Below, piece by piece: positions 1 through 10,685 of a stretch of DNA of 23,731 bases. Made by a program: the position numbers and the translations under genes. The DNA is from Apostichopus californicus (lineage: Eukaryota > Echinodermata > Holothuroidea > Aspidochirotida > Stichopodidae), in NCBI GenBank assembly GCA_020650975.1, contig JAIPMN010007362.1, positions 1-23,731 of the forward strand, given 5' to 3'. The notes beneath the pieces are model-generated. The model was not told the origin of the DNA and did not search any database. It worked only from the letters and a program-made list of their open reading frames with translations. The first letter of the stretch is position 1. Each line of letters begins with the position of its first letter.

Positions 1-1611
1 GGCAACCATGCCCTCTGACCCCTCCCCCCCCCCCAAGGTATGCTCATGCCCTCCAGTGTCACAAGCCAGATTCCGCCTCTCACGTGAAAAATCCCAGGAG
101 AAACCCTGGATTGGAATATATATGAATGTAAATACACTTACTGTTCATATGTAAGATTGTGCAGTATCTACTAGTATTATCAACTATACTGTACATACAG
201 TACTATACAGACTATAGTGCAGTTCCTACAAGTAGTGTAAGTACATTAATTATGTACTGTATGACAATGCTTACTCACATCTAGAGTAATTGTCCTCTAA
301 GGTAAGATGAAAGTGACTTCTTTGATGGAACAAAGACCTAAAGATAATACATCTGCTTGGAATCAGCATATCACACATGTTGTACAAAACCTGTATAAAA
401 CGCTCAAGACGGAGACAGTGTGAAATAAAGGTCAGAGTTTTATGACCAGTAGCAAACTTTACAACCACTCTGTCAGATGGTGGAACAAATTAAAGGGATG
501 CCAAATGCATTTGCCCAGACACTATACTATATGTTATCACAGCAACAAAAAGTTTAAAGGTTTTATAGGAATTTAGAAGTTTAATAAACATTGCTGAAAA
601 CTGATGCCCCACCAATTGACATTTTCCTTGTTTCTTGTGTGTGCAGCTCTTTGAGTTTCTATCTGTACAGCACTGCTGTTTGGCTGTGATGTAGGGTATA
701 ATACATCCTGTGTCTGGCATGTACAGTATGTACTGTACATACAGTACATGTTACAGTACCATGCAGTGCAGTGCAAGACAATTGTAATGTCCAAGGACCT
801 GCTTTTGTTTGTTCAACACTGGACCTCACCCCAAAGTTTCCCAAACTGTATAGGCCTACATAGCACAACCCATAGATGTACAATACACCACTGTATACTA
901 TGGGATTCATGAATCTAAGCTATAGAAATGATTAATAATGCAGTGAGTATACATAAAAAATTGTACCCCTTCAACTTTAGAACCTCTTTAATTAAATGGA
1001 AAGTACTTGGAATACATTGTATTCTTTAGATGCACATTATTAACAGTACTTACTTACATCTTAACCCAGTTTTGATATTTATGCACGGTAAACATACAGT
1101 AACAGTTTAAACCTATATAGTAAACAATTACGAACATGTACAGTACAGTAGGTCTTTTCTTATTTATAATGGAGGAGTACAGTATGTGTAGGGAGAAGAC
1201 ACTGCTGAAGTAGTGTGATGTACACAGTGTGAAACTCAACAGATCATAATGATTCAACATGTTTTCAATGTTCATGTCATTAAATTGGCACTACATGTAC
1301 TGTATTATGTAAATGTATGTAATAAATAGTCAAGGCATGCAGCTGTTCTCAATGTGGAATACAGTGGATCACAGAAAGGGCAAATGTTCAAAGATGAGGA
1401 GGTAAATGTTTACTTCGCACTGTTCAGTACAACAACAGCTCAATTGAATTGACATTGTGACTTCTTGCAGTAAAAGTAAACAAAGCACTGGAACAATTGA
1501 CTGTACTTAAGATGTACAGTACTTACTGCATGCATGTGTGGACCAGTATAGCTGGTTAACCACTAATAAAGAATGACTGATGTGCACAAATATATTTCAA
1601 GACTTTTGAAC
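1..1611. other. AT-rich non-coding stretch
   Basis: No exon, RNA gene or transposon end can be supported here. The first 60 bases carry a C10 run. The stretch is rich in TACAGTA/TACTGTA words, notably at 719-757. A perfect 12-bp palindrome, CAAATGCATTTG, lies near 501-512. Short open frames on the minus strand (271-468, 490-720, 1054-1275) have no flanking splice signals and no recognisable motif. Confidence 0.6.
719..757. repeat. TACAGTA/TACTGTA palindromic cluster
   Basis: Overlapping copies of the 7-mer TACAGTA and its complement TACTGTA form alternating near-palindromes. Comparable clusters occur at 1825-1850, 1930-1965, 7458-7471 (perfect 14-bp palindrome), 9911-9940, 12075-12090 (perfect 16-bp palindrome) and 13191-13207. 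They look like a genome-wide word bias or short palindromic repeat rather than a single element. Confidence 0.7.
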
Positions 1612-1716
1612 ATAACAAAAAGGTTTACCCCTTTTCGACCTCGCAAGAGGTCCTGCGGGGGATAATAATTATGGTTTGGTTCAGTATAATAGACACTTTT
1701 TTTTTTTTTTTTTGGA
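1612..1716 (-). repeat. Dispersed hairpin repeat, copy A
   Basis: This is one of two inverted, diverged copies of a roughly 100-bp element; the other is at 8886-8980. Read on the minus strand it has an A-run, then GTGTCTATT, an A/T-rich spacer, a C-run, a perfect 6-bp hairpin GACCTC-TTGC-GAGGTC (1637-1652), then AGGGG, TAAAC and a T-run. An outer CCCC/GGGG pairing (1628-1631 with 1657-1661) encloses the hairpin. Arms are conserved between copies while the loop differs (TTGC against TGGC). No terminal inverted repeat or target duplication was found, so the class is unknown. Confidence 0.7.
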
Positions 1717-4700
1717 ACATAAGTTCCTCCTACGCAGTATATATAGCCATGGTGGAGTTTCCTTAAACCTAAGTTACTAGTACTGTATATGTATGTAGTA
1801 TGTTATAATGTAATACTGTATCCAACACTGTACTGTACTGTATATGGGAGCAGAAAACTGACAATTATACAGTAATTGAGCAACCTTGAATAAAATCTCA
1901 TTTGCAGTCGCATACTGTACAGGTACGAGTACATTTAACGTATAGAGTATGTACAGTACTGTCCTCTAAGCATCAGAGAGCTGCTCGGTATGGTACGGTA
2001 CCTTATCGGTGGCAGCTAGCGATCATCTCCATTGATGCAGTAACTGTCAGCTATAGGATTTATCCATGGTTTTTTGGTTTATACATGGATTTTATCCATG
2101 GTTAAGGCTTTTGTGGAAAAACAAATAAATAAATAAAGTATTGTCACAGTACATACTTTCTATTGTTACCTTTGTGCAATCTTGTTTTAAACTAGAATAA
2201 CAGTCCCATCGTCAATTAAATTCCACCAGATCATCAAGATATATATTGTCTTGTGTTCAACAACTAAAAAGTCCATAAAAACTATCCAAACGGTTTTGCT
2301 TGGTGACTTCCAATATTTCTTATCTCGGTGACCCACCAGTTGTGAATGTTGTGGCCACTGGAAGGGGTCTTGGGAGAAGGTAACCCGCTCACAATTTGAG
2401 AAATTTTGATACATGATTAAGCATGCTTTATACAGTAGTTGCAAACTGGAGCTATAATTTGCAAGTAATTTAGAATCAAGAGTTTTCCACTTTTTTCCAA
2501 AAATATCAGATTTTTTTTTTTTTCCCCAGCATTTTGGGTCTCCCTCTAAAACATGTTTTAAATACCCGGGTTTTATCGATATGTACATAACAGCAGGCTA
2601 CAGTACATTATTGTTAACCAGAATGAGGCATTCCTAGCACAGGGTAACCAACAGTACATACTGTACAATGTGAAAAGCATTGTCAGAAGGCCAAGTGAGC
2701 TACAGTATCCAGGAATTCTCAAGAGATATATTTGGAAGAAGTTTTTGAAGCTTTTTCGCTATGGAAGTCAATGTTTAAATTCAATTAATAAAGATGCACT
2801 GTATTAAAGAGCTCAGTCATTACATGTGATTAATATAAATATATGCAAAGAATTGACTGAACGACAAATAAGTGACAATTAAACTGTGTCAATATATGTA
2901 ATTGCTTCCTTGTTTATATAATAACATCCTATAGAGCGAAATTCTAGGAGGTTGTCTTAGTTTGACCTTCATCCCAGTCAAAGTTTTGAGTATAATTATA
3001 CAATTATAAGCTTGGTTATAGACACAATTATTAACCAGAAAGCCTGGAGTTGGCTTTAGTGATTCCTTGCCATACAATTTTGCTCAAAATTCCACATTTA
3101 ACTATCTGACTAATGTAGAGCAAGTGAGTTACATTTGTCCAAGAATTTTAAGTGAGAACCAGAAAAGATCAGAGATGTCTCTTTCTTATTTGTAACACTC
3201 ACTTCACTTCTAATCATCAACCAATTAATTAATTGGTGAGGATTTTCCAGAAAGAATTTGTATTCCAAAATGTTTCAATATAAACTAGTCTTCCTACAGT
3301 ATGTGAATTATAGACACATAGACATTGTATGAATAAAATAATATTTTCTTTTACCAATGTTGAACTAGTAAATCAGCTCTGTCCACCAACCAGCCCTTAA
3401 ATAAATGTTATTAATGAATGAGAATTACTGACATTATAAACTGTGAAATATTGTCACAACCTATATAGTAAGTGCCAAAAGTCATCTTTTCTTTTCTAGT
3501 ATAAAGCAAAGAGAAAATGACCAATTTAGAAACCATTTGAGATACAGTACATGATGAGGGTGAAAACTGATATTAGGGCCCACTTGAGTGAGTTAAAAGC
3601 AAGACTCTTTGAAGCAGATTTCATTTCCTAGATTCCTTGAAGTCTATATAGACACCCTTCAAAAACCTCAATTGAACAGAATTTGACCAAACTATGTTCC
3701 CCAACAGAAAATCATAGAATTTACACAGATTAATTGTACGCTTTAATTTTGGAGTTATCATGTTTAAAAGGTTTCAGACTTTGAATCCTGTTGACATCAT
3801 TTGACCTTTGACCTCTACCAAAATTCAGTAGGGTTCATGCACTCAGTCACCAAGATGGATCTACATGTGTATGAAGTTCAATAAAGATGTACTTTTTGAG
3901 TAGATTTGAGACTGAGTGCATGTAGAATGAAGACAGGTTTAGAGAGGAGTGTGCAGTAAATTCCCTCGCAATCAGGATCTGATGCTGGGACCATTTAAAA
4001 TCATTCTTTCGGTAGAGATCACGTTGGGAGCTCAAGTTCAAAACAAGTGTGAAAGCTCCGTGGATCATGGTGACTTGAGATCAAGATAACATGCCCGATA
4101 TACTGTACTGTTCCGTTGCTGCGTGCAGCTTGTATGTGATACAGTGTACAAGGGTGCATGTGACTGTATAAAACATGTTTACATGCGGAAACATCATCAT
4201 TGACTAATTGCTGTTTTCTTCCTGTTTGTTGATCAAAGGCTTGCGGTCTGATCACCGCTAAGGATCCAGGTAAATTATGAGTGGAGTGAAATAGATTTGT
4301 GGTTAAATTGCAAACTTTACTCACTAATACAGACTGTAGATTTAGAGGATCAAGTGTGAATTGAACTCTTTAAATTGTTGAACATTGACAGTATTATGGC
4401 TGCACTATACAGGTCACTACTCTACTGTGTAAACACCTATTTAACCATTTCATCCTTCAGGATATTTTAGGGTCAAGGAAGTTGGCTGTTGTTCAGTAAT
4501 CCCCAGGGCAGTGACCATTAAAAATGGTTCAATTGACTTTACTGGCATTTTAACAACCAACAAGACTGGAAGTTGATTGGAGGTTGAACTTTTCTGAACG
4601 AAAGTTTCTGATAAGCTGTCCAGACATTATCTCAATTTATATGGTGAAATTAACTCTAGTGTATTTTTGGTCATAAAACAAGCATCATGTTGGGTAACCA

Positions 4701-5182
4701 CAATTTAGCATCAAGTATACTGACAAAATGTGGCAAAGTAGATGATGTACAGTGTATCCTGCCAACTTTGGAAACTAACTCCTATACGCTTTATTCCACA
4801 GGAACTTACTCAACAAACTGAAACAATGTGTACTGTCTTTGAACTAATTTTAGCATATATTACTTCATGTTACACTGCTCTGTGTATGAGCACTGCAGTG
4901 ACTATAACTGCCTACAGCTGTTGGTTAACTTTATTGTCAGATCAGTATTGACCACAAATATGCTAGAAAGTCAAATAATGGTCACTAATTCCTTGACTTT
5001 ATACCAGCCTTCACTACCAACCATTTCCTCACTGAGATCTTCAATGTTTGGAAGTAATTTTCAAACTTTTCTCAATTTTAAATATTGCTAAAATCTGTGG
5101 GCCATGACACTGCAGGATCTGCCTCATTTGATGGGACTGTAATTTCAACAGTGCAGCCCCATGTTAACCCAGATAGCTTGTA
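1717..5182. other. AT-rich stretch, no supported gene
   Basis: Nothing coding can be supported. A 13-base direct repeat TTTATCCATGGTT occurs at about 2057-2069 and 2090-2102. A perfect 18-bp palindrome, centred on ATTAATTAAT, lies at 3220-3237. Minus-strand open frames at 2187-2588 (133 codons) and 4019-4324 (101 codons) are of a length expected by chance in DNA of this composition. If the minus-strand gene starting at 8237 continues leftwards, its introns and exons could lie here unseen. Confidence 0.5.
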
Positions 5183-5262
5183 CCTCTCTTCTTCCTCCCT
5201 CTTCCTCCTCCTTCCTCCCTCATCCTCATCCTCCTTCTTCCCTCCTCCTCATCCTCCTCATC
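5183..5262 (+). repeat. Polypyrimidine (TCC/TCTT) tract
   Basis: About 80 bases of almost pure pyrimidine on the plus strand, made of irregular TCC, TTCC and TCA units. This low-complexity sequence is what produces the serine/proline-rich open frames at 5085-5346, which are therefore not genes. Homopurine/homopyrimidine DNA of this length can form triplex structures. Confidence 0.9.
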
Positions 5263-5832
5263 TGGCCACAGTCACACTGTGGTTCCCTAACCCCATGGAT
5301 TCTCTTCCTCCTTCCCACTCCCCCTTTTTTTCTCCTTTCTAACTGATTGGTACCATGAAAGAATTTTACATAAAATATGATAACTGAATGTATCAGAAAA
5401 CAGAAACCTTGAAAGAAAACAATAAGAGAATACAGTTCTAAACAACTTCATAGTCCACTACAGTGGCCCTAATAAGGTCTATGGACACCTAAGAACAACA
5501 TTGTATGACTGTCCTATAAATCACTCTAATTAGTATTAGAAATCATGAAAGTAGCTGCAACTCCCATCAAAATCCATCAAAGATTGACCATTTTACAAAC
5601 TCTCTTCTTAATTCTGATTCTGTTCAGGCTTGACATATTTTGTTCCTATTTGGTACTTTTAATAAAAGACAGTGCACATTATGCACTGTACACTTTATTT
5701 AGCATGTGCTGGGTACAGTGTGACAATGTAAAGGAGACAACACATAAATCCATCCGTCATAATTTTGGTCCATAATTTATGGAATGTCCCAGCGGCTGAC
5801 AAAACACTGAGGTTATTGCTGATTAAACATAC

Positions 5833-5906
5833 ATGTGTATCCTGGTGAAAATCCTTCTTAATTTCAGGCTCAATAGTCAGAGAAACCCAAGTTTTGCTGG
5901 ATTTGG
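5833..5906 (-). CDS. Candidate internal exon of minus-strand gene
   Basis: A possible second coding exon for the gene beginning at 8237. On the minus strand a long pyrimidine-rich tract (complement of about 5913-5990) runs into AATAG and is followed by an open frame. The upstream exon ends after the first base of a codon, and this acceptor supplies the two bases needed to stay in frame. The encoded segment begins KSSKTWVSLTIEP and ends QDTH at a donor-like GTATGT (5827-5832). Read through the donor, the frame stays open to about 5690. No domain is recognised. The phase match and splice signals are seen; that it is really joined to 8078-8237 is inference. Chance remains plausible. Confidence 0.3.
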
Positions 5907-5912
5907 CTATTG

Positions 5913-5990
5913 GGAGGAGAATGGAAGGAGAAGGGAAGGCAAGGATAGGAGTAGGGATGGAGAAGGGGTGTAAGGGAAAGGGTGGGAATA
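5913..5990 (+). repeat. Polypurine tract
   Basis: A purine-rich plus strand of GGA, GAA and GGG units with few pyrimidine interruptions. On the minus strand it is a long polypyrimidine tract directly ahead of an AATAG acceptor (5907-5908), so it may act as the splicing tract for the candidate exon at 5833-5906, or simply be low-complexity DNA. Confidence 0.75.
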
Positions 5991-8077
5991 GGTCTTTTAT
6001 GGTATATCACTGCAAATGAGCTTTGTATCTTTTTACGGTTGTTAGCTATTTTGAGTGTTTGCAAAAGTTTTTGTTTAAATTGGAGTGTCCTTCTTGATAC
6101 TAGAGGATACACACTATTCCTTAATTTAAATTGATTGACACAATTTGATGTACATACTGGAAGTAATGCTTAATGTTCATCTTTCTGTACATTTATAGAA
6201 CAAACATTGGCAAATCTTCTAACAACTCACCCATGTATCCATCCTCTATCTTGCTGAATATTTTAACATTAAGGTATCATGCAAGAAACCTACGTAACAA
6301 TATAGTTAATGTTACACTCTGTTAGGAAGACTGTACTAGTGCTGCATGTAACCTGGCAACTACATTGGGGCTACTTTACACGTCAACGGTATGTGTCGTG
6401 TGCAGTCAGTTATTGACTACAAACGTATACTGGGTCTGTACAGGTACAAGTACTGATATATTGATACAAGATGACAGAGCTAGGAAAACTTGGAATGTAC
6501 AGTTTAAGTAATTTAATAAAGCTATATCATCAAACAAAGGGTTTGAAAGACACAGGCTGTGTAGTGTTGTGTACAGCGCTCAGTAAAGTACAGTATATAT
6601 ACCAAGACAGATGACGATCATGAGTTCATATAGGTATAAGTTTATTCACTAACATTCACAGCTTATTGAGTTTCAGAGTAGCGGCAGGCGAATATAATGC
6701 TTTCATGCCAAATTAAATTTTGACTTAAGTGTGGTACGATATTGTACATGTATACAACGAATCTCATGAAATTTAGCAGCAAGGAATGTATTTCAGAGTG
6801 GTCTAAAATAAAGCACACTTAGAATGAGACAATTCAGTTGCTGTACATGATGACAATTACTTTTTAGCTTGTTTTGTCAGATTGGAATAAAAAATTTCAG
6901 GACTTTAAGCTGCAGTACCATTACTGCATTGAGAATGAAAGGCAAACTGTGCCTACACCAACATTTGCTAGTTTAACATACAATTCTCTACAAACTGTGC
7001 ATGTATAAAGTTAATAGAGAAGGTGTAGTTGTTTGCCTTTTATTTTCATAGTTGCTTTTGAGCATAGAACTGTGTATTTATTTTCTGCAAAGGGTTCAAT
7101 GGGATAGCTGAGGGAAACATGAGGCAGGTAAAGGGATATCTTATTTACTTCTAATGTACTGTGTAGCATCCTGTCCCATTTGTCACCGTGGTTGGAATAT
7201 TCCACTATTAAGTAGGAGTGTGTTGTATTTGTGTACAATCTGAAACAGTCGTTGTTTGTCCTTCTCAAACTATTTGGAACACGACGCTTACTCTAGCACT
7301 AACCCTAAACTATATTAGGTAGTAAGTGAATTAATAAATAATCATATTATTATTACTCCCTAACCTAGATGCTGACTTTTTACCGTTGTTAAACTCTCCA
7401 CCTTTTATCGAATGAAATGCCAAAATCAAACAACAGGCACTGAATGGGACATGATCGGTACTGTACAGTACTTGGTAATAACCCATGCTTGTTTTTCAAA
7501 TTAATCTTACAATTTCTCATGAAAGATATGTCAAAGTTCAACAATAAGTACTAAACAAACTAAAATATCTTCTCCCATCTACTGTAGTATTGTCGACTGC
7601 TATGTTTCTTTTAGTTAAATTCACTTTGTTTGTATTTTTCCTTTTACTTCTTGTTACCTGTGCTTTTTCTTTGTAAAGTTCTGTAAACTTCTGCAACTGG
7701 GGACATGCTTAATACAGTACTTTTAAAAATACAGTGCTATTTCTGCCAATTTAAGTCCTTCAACTAGGAATAAAAAACAATTCAACTGATAAGACACTAA
7801 ACTGACACTAAACTGATAAGACATCACAGACATGCATGGGCCTGTACAAAAAATCCAAAAAACCCATCTTCAAAATATATACACAAGCCCATCAAACATG
7901 GAAACTTGTCCATAATATTCATCAACCAATTGTAACATCAATCACTGTACAAGACTGAAATCTTTCCTTTGAACAAATCTTCACTGAAAAAATTTCAGGA
8001 CTTTGTTTTTATTGAAAAGCATTTATAGAGTACAATTAAATGTACCTCACCGAAACATATCCAATCATCTGTCTTAC
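5991..8077 (-). other. Putative intron and AT-rich DNA
   Basis: If the gene model is right this is intron 3' of the 8078 donor. It holds an 18-base sequence repeated exactly at 6889-6906 and 7987-8004, and a small tandem repeat of AACTGATAAGACA with intervening ACTAAACTGAC units at 7784-7823. A minus open frame at 7011-7268 reads protein-like, but its possible acceptors do not fit the phase of the 8078 donor. No exon is asserted. Confidence 0.4.
7784..7823. repeat. Short imperfect tandem repeat
   Basis: AACTGATAAGACA occurs at 7784-7796 and again at 7811-7823, with the related unit AACTGACACTA between them. It is a local slippage-type repeat with no visible function. Confidence 0.7.
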
Positions 8078-8237
8078 CTTTCTTGTTATCGTTGAGTTTT
8101 AACGACGCCTGTAGGAGGATGTCAAGGGCGCTGCCACTTTTGCTAAGGGACACGATAAACTCCTGCGAATCTTTTCCATCTGTCGTGGACAGGAGGCATT
8201 GCAAGTTGGTCACGGCTTCCTCGCTACGAGGATCCAT
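8078..8237 (-). CDS. 5' coding exon of an unrecognised gene
   Basis: Best-supported host exon in the window. The minus-strand ATG at 8237 has G at -3 and G at +4, a strong Kozak context. An in-frame TGA seven codons upstream (8256-8258) shows the frame really opens here. Fifty-three codons follow, starting MDPRSEEAVTNLQ and including LDILLQASLKLNDNKK, then a consensus donor AAAG|GTAAGAC (intron from 8077). The exon leaves one base of the next codon (phase 1). The peptide is acidic then helical, with regularly spaced leucines, perhaps the start of a helical-repeat protein, but I do not recognise the family. There is no signal peptide or membrane segment. CpG content is above the neighbourhood. 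Later exons lie to the left; one candidate is at 5833-5906. The plus-strand open frame 8083-8490 overlaps this and is probably its shadow. Confidence 0.6.
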
Positions 8238-8514
8238 GACTGACGAACCACGTTTTCACAGGATGAAAAATATCTCCGTTTGCAGATCGAGAAATTATCC
8301 AACCGGTTTGATCTCAGCAGGTAATCCCATCAAACTGTTTACATATTTTTCTCGTCACAACATTCCTTGCAAATCTGCTCCTGCATTTAGACACCAATCA
8401 TTGCTTCGACATGAAAAGCTTGTTTTCCTTCCCAGCTTGGGTAGTAGTGATATGATCTCTCTTCCTTGGATAATCTCAATTACTGTCTGATAAAGCTACC
8501 AAACAACAAAACAC
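8238..8514 (-). other. Probable 5' UTR part of the coding exon
   Basis: Sequence between a strong minus-strand acceptor and the ATG at 8237. The acceptor is a C/T-rich tract (complement of about 8517-8540) ending CTGCAG, with AG at 8515-8516. It suggests that the coding exon is preceded by intron, with a 277-base leader before the ATG. The leader frames are closed by stops, fitting UTR. An upstream transcription start inside this segment is the alternative. Confidence 0.4.
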
Positions 8515-8885
8515 CTGCAGAATGAAGAAGAAGAAGGGGAAACAATAGAAGATCGAATGAACTTTGTTTAAAACACAGGGCTTTTAATGGGCTTCTATTG
8601 TTTATATGTCAAATAAACCGGCACTGCTTATGAAAATAATCTTGCATCTCTTAACATGTAGAACATCACATATCCTTGACATGGTAGGATCCTGACCTCC
8701 TCATAAGTTCACGCTTGGACGAATTATGACCATATTAACTACAAGCCAAGGTTATAAAGTTCTGTGTCCTATAAAAGCTTGATTTATGTGTCTAGTGTTT
8801 ATTTATGGCTTCTATACAATGTTATTACATAATACTTCACTTACCAGCAACTCCTTGACTGAACAATAGACAACTTTCCCAAGGG
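8515..8885 (-). other. Putative 5' intron, left part
   Basis: AT-rich DNA directly upstream of the 8515 acceptor. No TATA box in a convincing position, no exon and no transposon end seen. It would be intronic if the non-coding exon at 10297 is real, otherwise promoter-proximal. Confidence 0.35.
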
Positions 8886-8980
8886 AAAAAAAAAGTGTCT
8901 ATTCTATAAAAACAATGCTATTATCCCCCCCCCCTCGGACCTCTGGCGAGGTCGATCAGGGGTTAAACTCCTTTTTGTTT
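8886..8980 (+). repeat. Dispersed hairpin repeat, copy B
   Basis: Second copy of the element at 1612-1716, in opposite orientation. Order on the plus strand: A9 run, GTGTCTATTCTA, A/T-rich spacer, TATTAT followed by a C12 run, hairpin GACCTC-TGGC-GAGGTC (8938-8953), then GATC, AGGGG, TTAAACTCC and TTTTTG. CCCCT (8931-8935) can pair with AGGGG (8958-8962) as an outer stem. The GGTTAAACTCC segment loosely resembles a pol III B box (GGTTCGANNCC) and is followed by T5, so a pol III-derived repeat is possible but weakly supported. Confidence 0.7.
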
Positions 8981-10296
8981 TTATTTTAGTGTCATTCATT
9001 CACACCAGGAAAGTAAAGGTAGGCTGGTATACAGAATTCTTGCAGTCAGCTGTTCCCTTTCCTTTGTCGGTACAATCAAAAACAGAGAAACCTTGCATTA
9101 CTTCTGCAATCCTAAACAATCTATCCTGGAGATCAAAACATGGCACTGTGATTTTGTAATACACAGTTAGTTAGCTGTGAAGCATGCATAGTATACAGTA
9201 CAATATTAATTAACAGGGCACTGTACTTCCATGGAGTTTGACAGAACAGCTGTGATAATTGATGGATCAATGTGTTTCCAATGTGTTTTCGTCACGAGTC
9301 TTTGACATATATATACATACACGTGTATGATAAGGGGAATGCTTGTGACATTAACTAATGTAACTCTTTGATGCATTCTTTACAGTATGTTATCGCAAGA
9401 CATTTCTTGGAAGAAAAACATTGCTTTAAGTCTGTTTCTAGACTATACCACAAAAGAACAGAATTTTAATGCTTCTCATCCATTTGGAGAAAGTAAATTC
9501 ACTTTTTTCCCACTAAATTTTACAAAGTACTGTACAAGGCTCAATGCAATTTCTGTACCTCTATTAAAGTCACCATATGTTGCATCATGGGAATTTACAG
9601 GTATAGGGCTGCAACACTTAAAACTAGAACTGTGCATGCAAACAATATGGCTAATTGGCTACTGTACAGCGCACGCTTTCTGCAGTTCCAAAACGTGACA
9701 CATATTACTGTACAAGCGTCATCTTGTACAAAATTTATAACGCCGAGGTGTCATAGAAAGGAAAAACAGCTCATAAAGCATAACATGATGACAGGTATCT
9801 AGCAGATCTGCTATCTAATAGAAACCCTTTCATGAAATGGCCAACACAGTTCAAAGAAAGTTTGCAAGATAGATTAAAAGGCAGCATTGTTGTTAAGTTG
9901 TTGTACTCCAACTGTACTGTATAGTACTGTACTGTATATTCCCTAATGGGTGATAAAAGGTGGTGTCAACCAAAAAACTTGGCAAAAGTACAAGTAAATT
10001 GGTAAAAATTGATAACAGGATCAATGCTTTTAAAAGAATAAATGGGGTGAGATACTTCCATAAAATGATGATAATCACAATATGACTGATTCTGAGGAAG
10101 AAACAGATTCACGATGGTAGAAATACGGAGTCCACGTTAGAAACATTTCTAGACACAGTGACCAGAATGTTCCATGTATACATACTGTACAGTGATCAAA
10201 GGGTTGCCAGAATGCCAGGTCACTCTAAACACAATATAGTTAAATTCCCCCAAACTTACTACAGTAGTTTGTGGATTAACGAGCAACGATACTTAC
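8981..10296. other. AT-rich stretch, probable intron
   Basis: No gene supported. Plus-strand open frames at 9387-9698 (103 codons) and 9587-9802 overlap each other and lack splice signals or motifs. A TACTGTA cluster lies at 9911-9940. Under the proposed model this is the first intron of the minus-strand gene. Confidence 0.4.
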
Positions 10297-10440
10297 CTGT
10301 CTCCCACTCCAAATCTGCACTTTCCATCTACCTACAGTAACTAAATATTGGAACGGCTTAGCACTGCCTCCACGCTCCCTGGGCACCGTCCACTAACACC
10401 TCCTTCCAAATCTGCTAGTGTACTCTAGACACAATATATA
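10297..10440 (-). other. Candidate non-coding first exon
   Basis: The minus strand carries a perfect donor, GAGACAG|GTAAGTA, with the exon's last base at 10297. The sequence upstream is GC-richer than its surroundings. A short ATG frame (MESADLEWET) runs into the donor in phase 1. Joined to the acceptor at 8515, that frame soon meets a stop, so it could only be an upstream ORF and this would be leader exon for the 8237 ATG. The upstream boundary is arbitrary; no start signal was identified. The donor is seen; the joining is inference. Confidence 0.35.
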
Positions 10441-10685
10441 CATAGCTAAACTGCTAAGTATGTGAGGAGACAGGTAAGCTATGAAGCTAGATTACATTAA
10501 TGTCAGGTACTGTATATTGAATGCAGCAAAAACATGGTGTCCTGTTCCTCTACAAACCTGAAGGTAAAATAATTGATCCTATAACTCACTTTGTGTCCCA
10601 CCCTCACAGAAAATGAACCATGTCACACTCACTAGCAGAGCAGAGCTAAACAAAAACATGGGTATTTTTCTATGCCAGAGATGGT
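10441..10685. other. Short unassigned stretch
   Basis: AT-rich sequence between the candidate leader exon and the TTAA-flanked MITE. If the gene model is right, promoter elements should lie here, but I see no convincing TATA or initiator. Confidence 0.4.

Noticed and set aside
2187..2588. 133-codon minus-strand open frame
   Set aside because: Runs through a poly-lysine stretch made by a T-run, with no motif and no splice signals; length is within chance for six frames of AT-rich DNA.
4019..4324. 101-codon minus-strand frame with an acceptor-like GATCCTTAG
   Set aside because: The peptide is not recognised, the upstream tract is weak and no donor follows; chance length.
5085..5346. Ser/Pro-rich plus-strand ORFs
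   Set aside because: Produced entirely by the polypyrimidine tract at 5183-5262.
7011..7268. Protein-like minus-strand frame as the next exon of the gene at 8237
   Set aside because: Acceptor-like AGs near its start do not match the phase left by the 8078 donor, and their pyrimidine tracts are poor.
8083..8490. 135-codon plus-strand open frame
   Set aside because: It lies opposite the better-supported minus exon and its leader, has no splice or start support and no recognisable motif; treated as a shadow.
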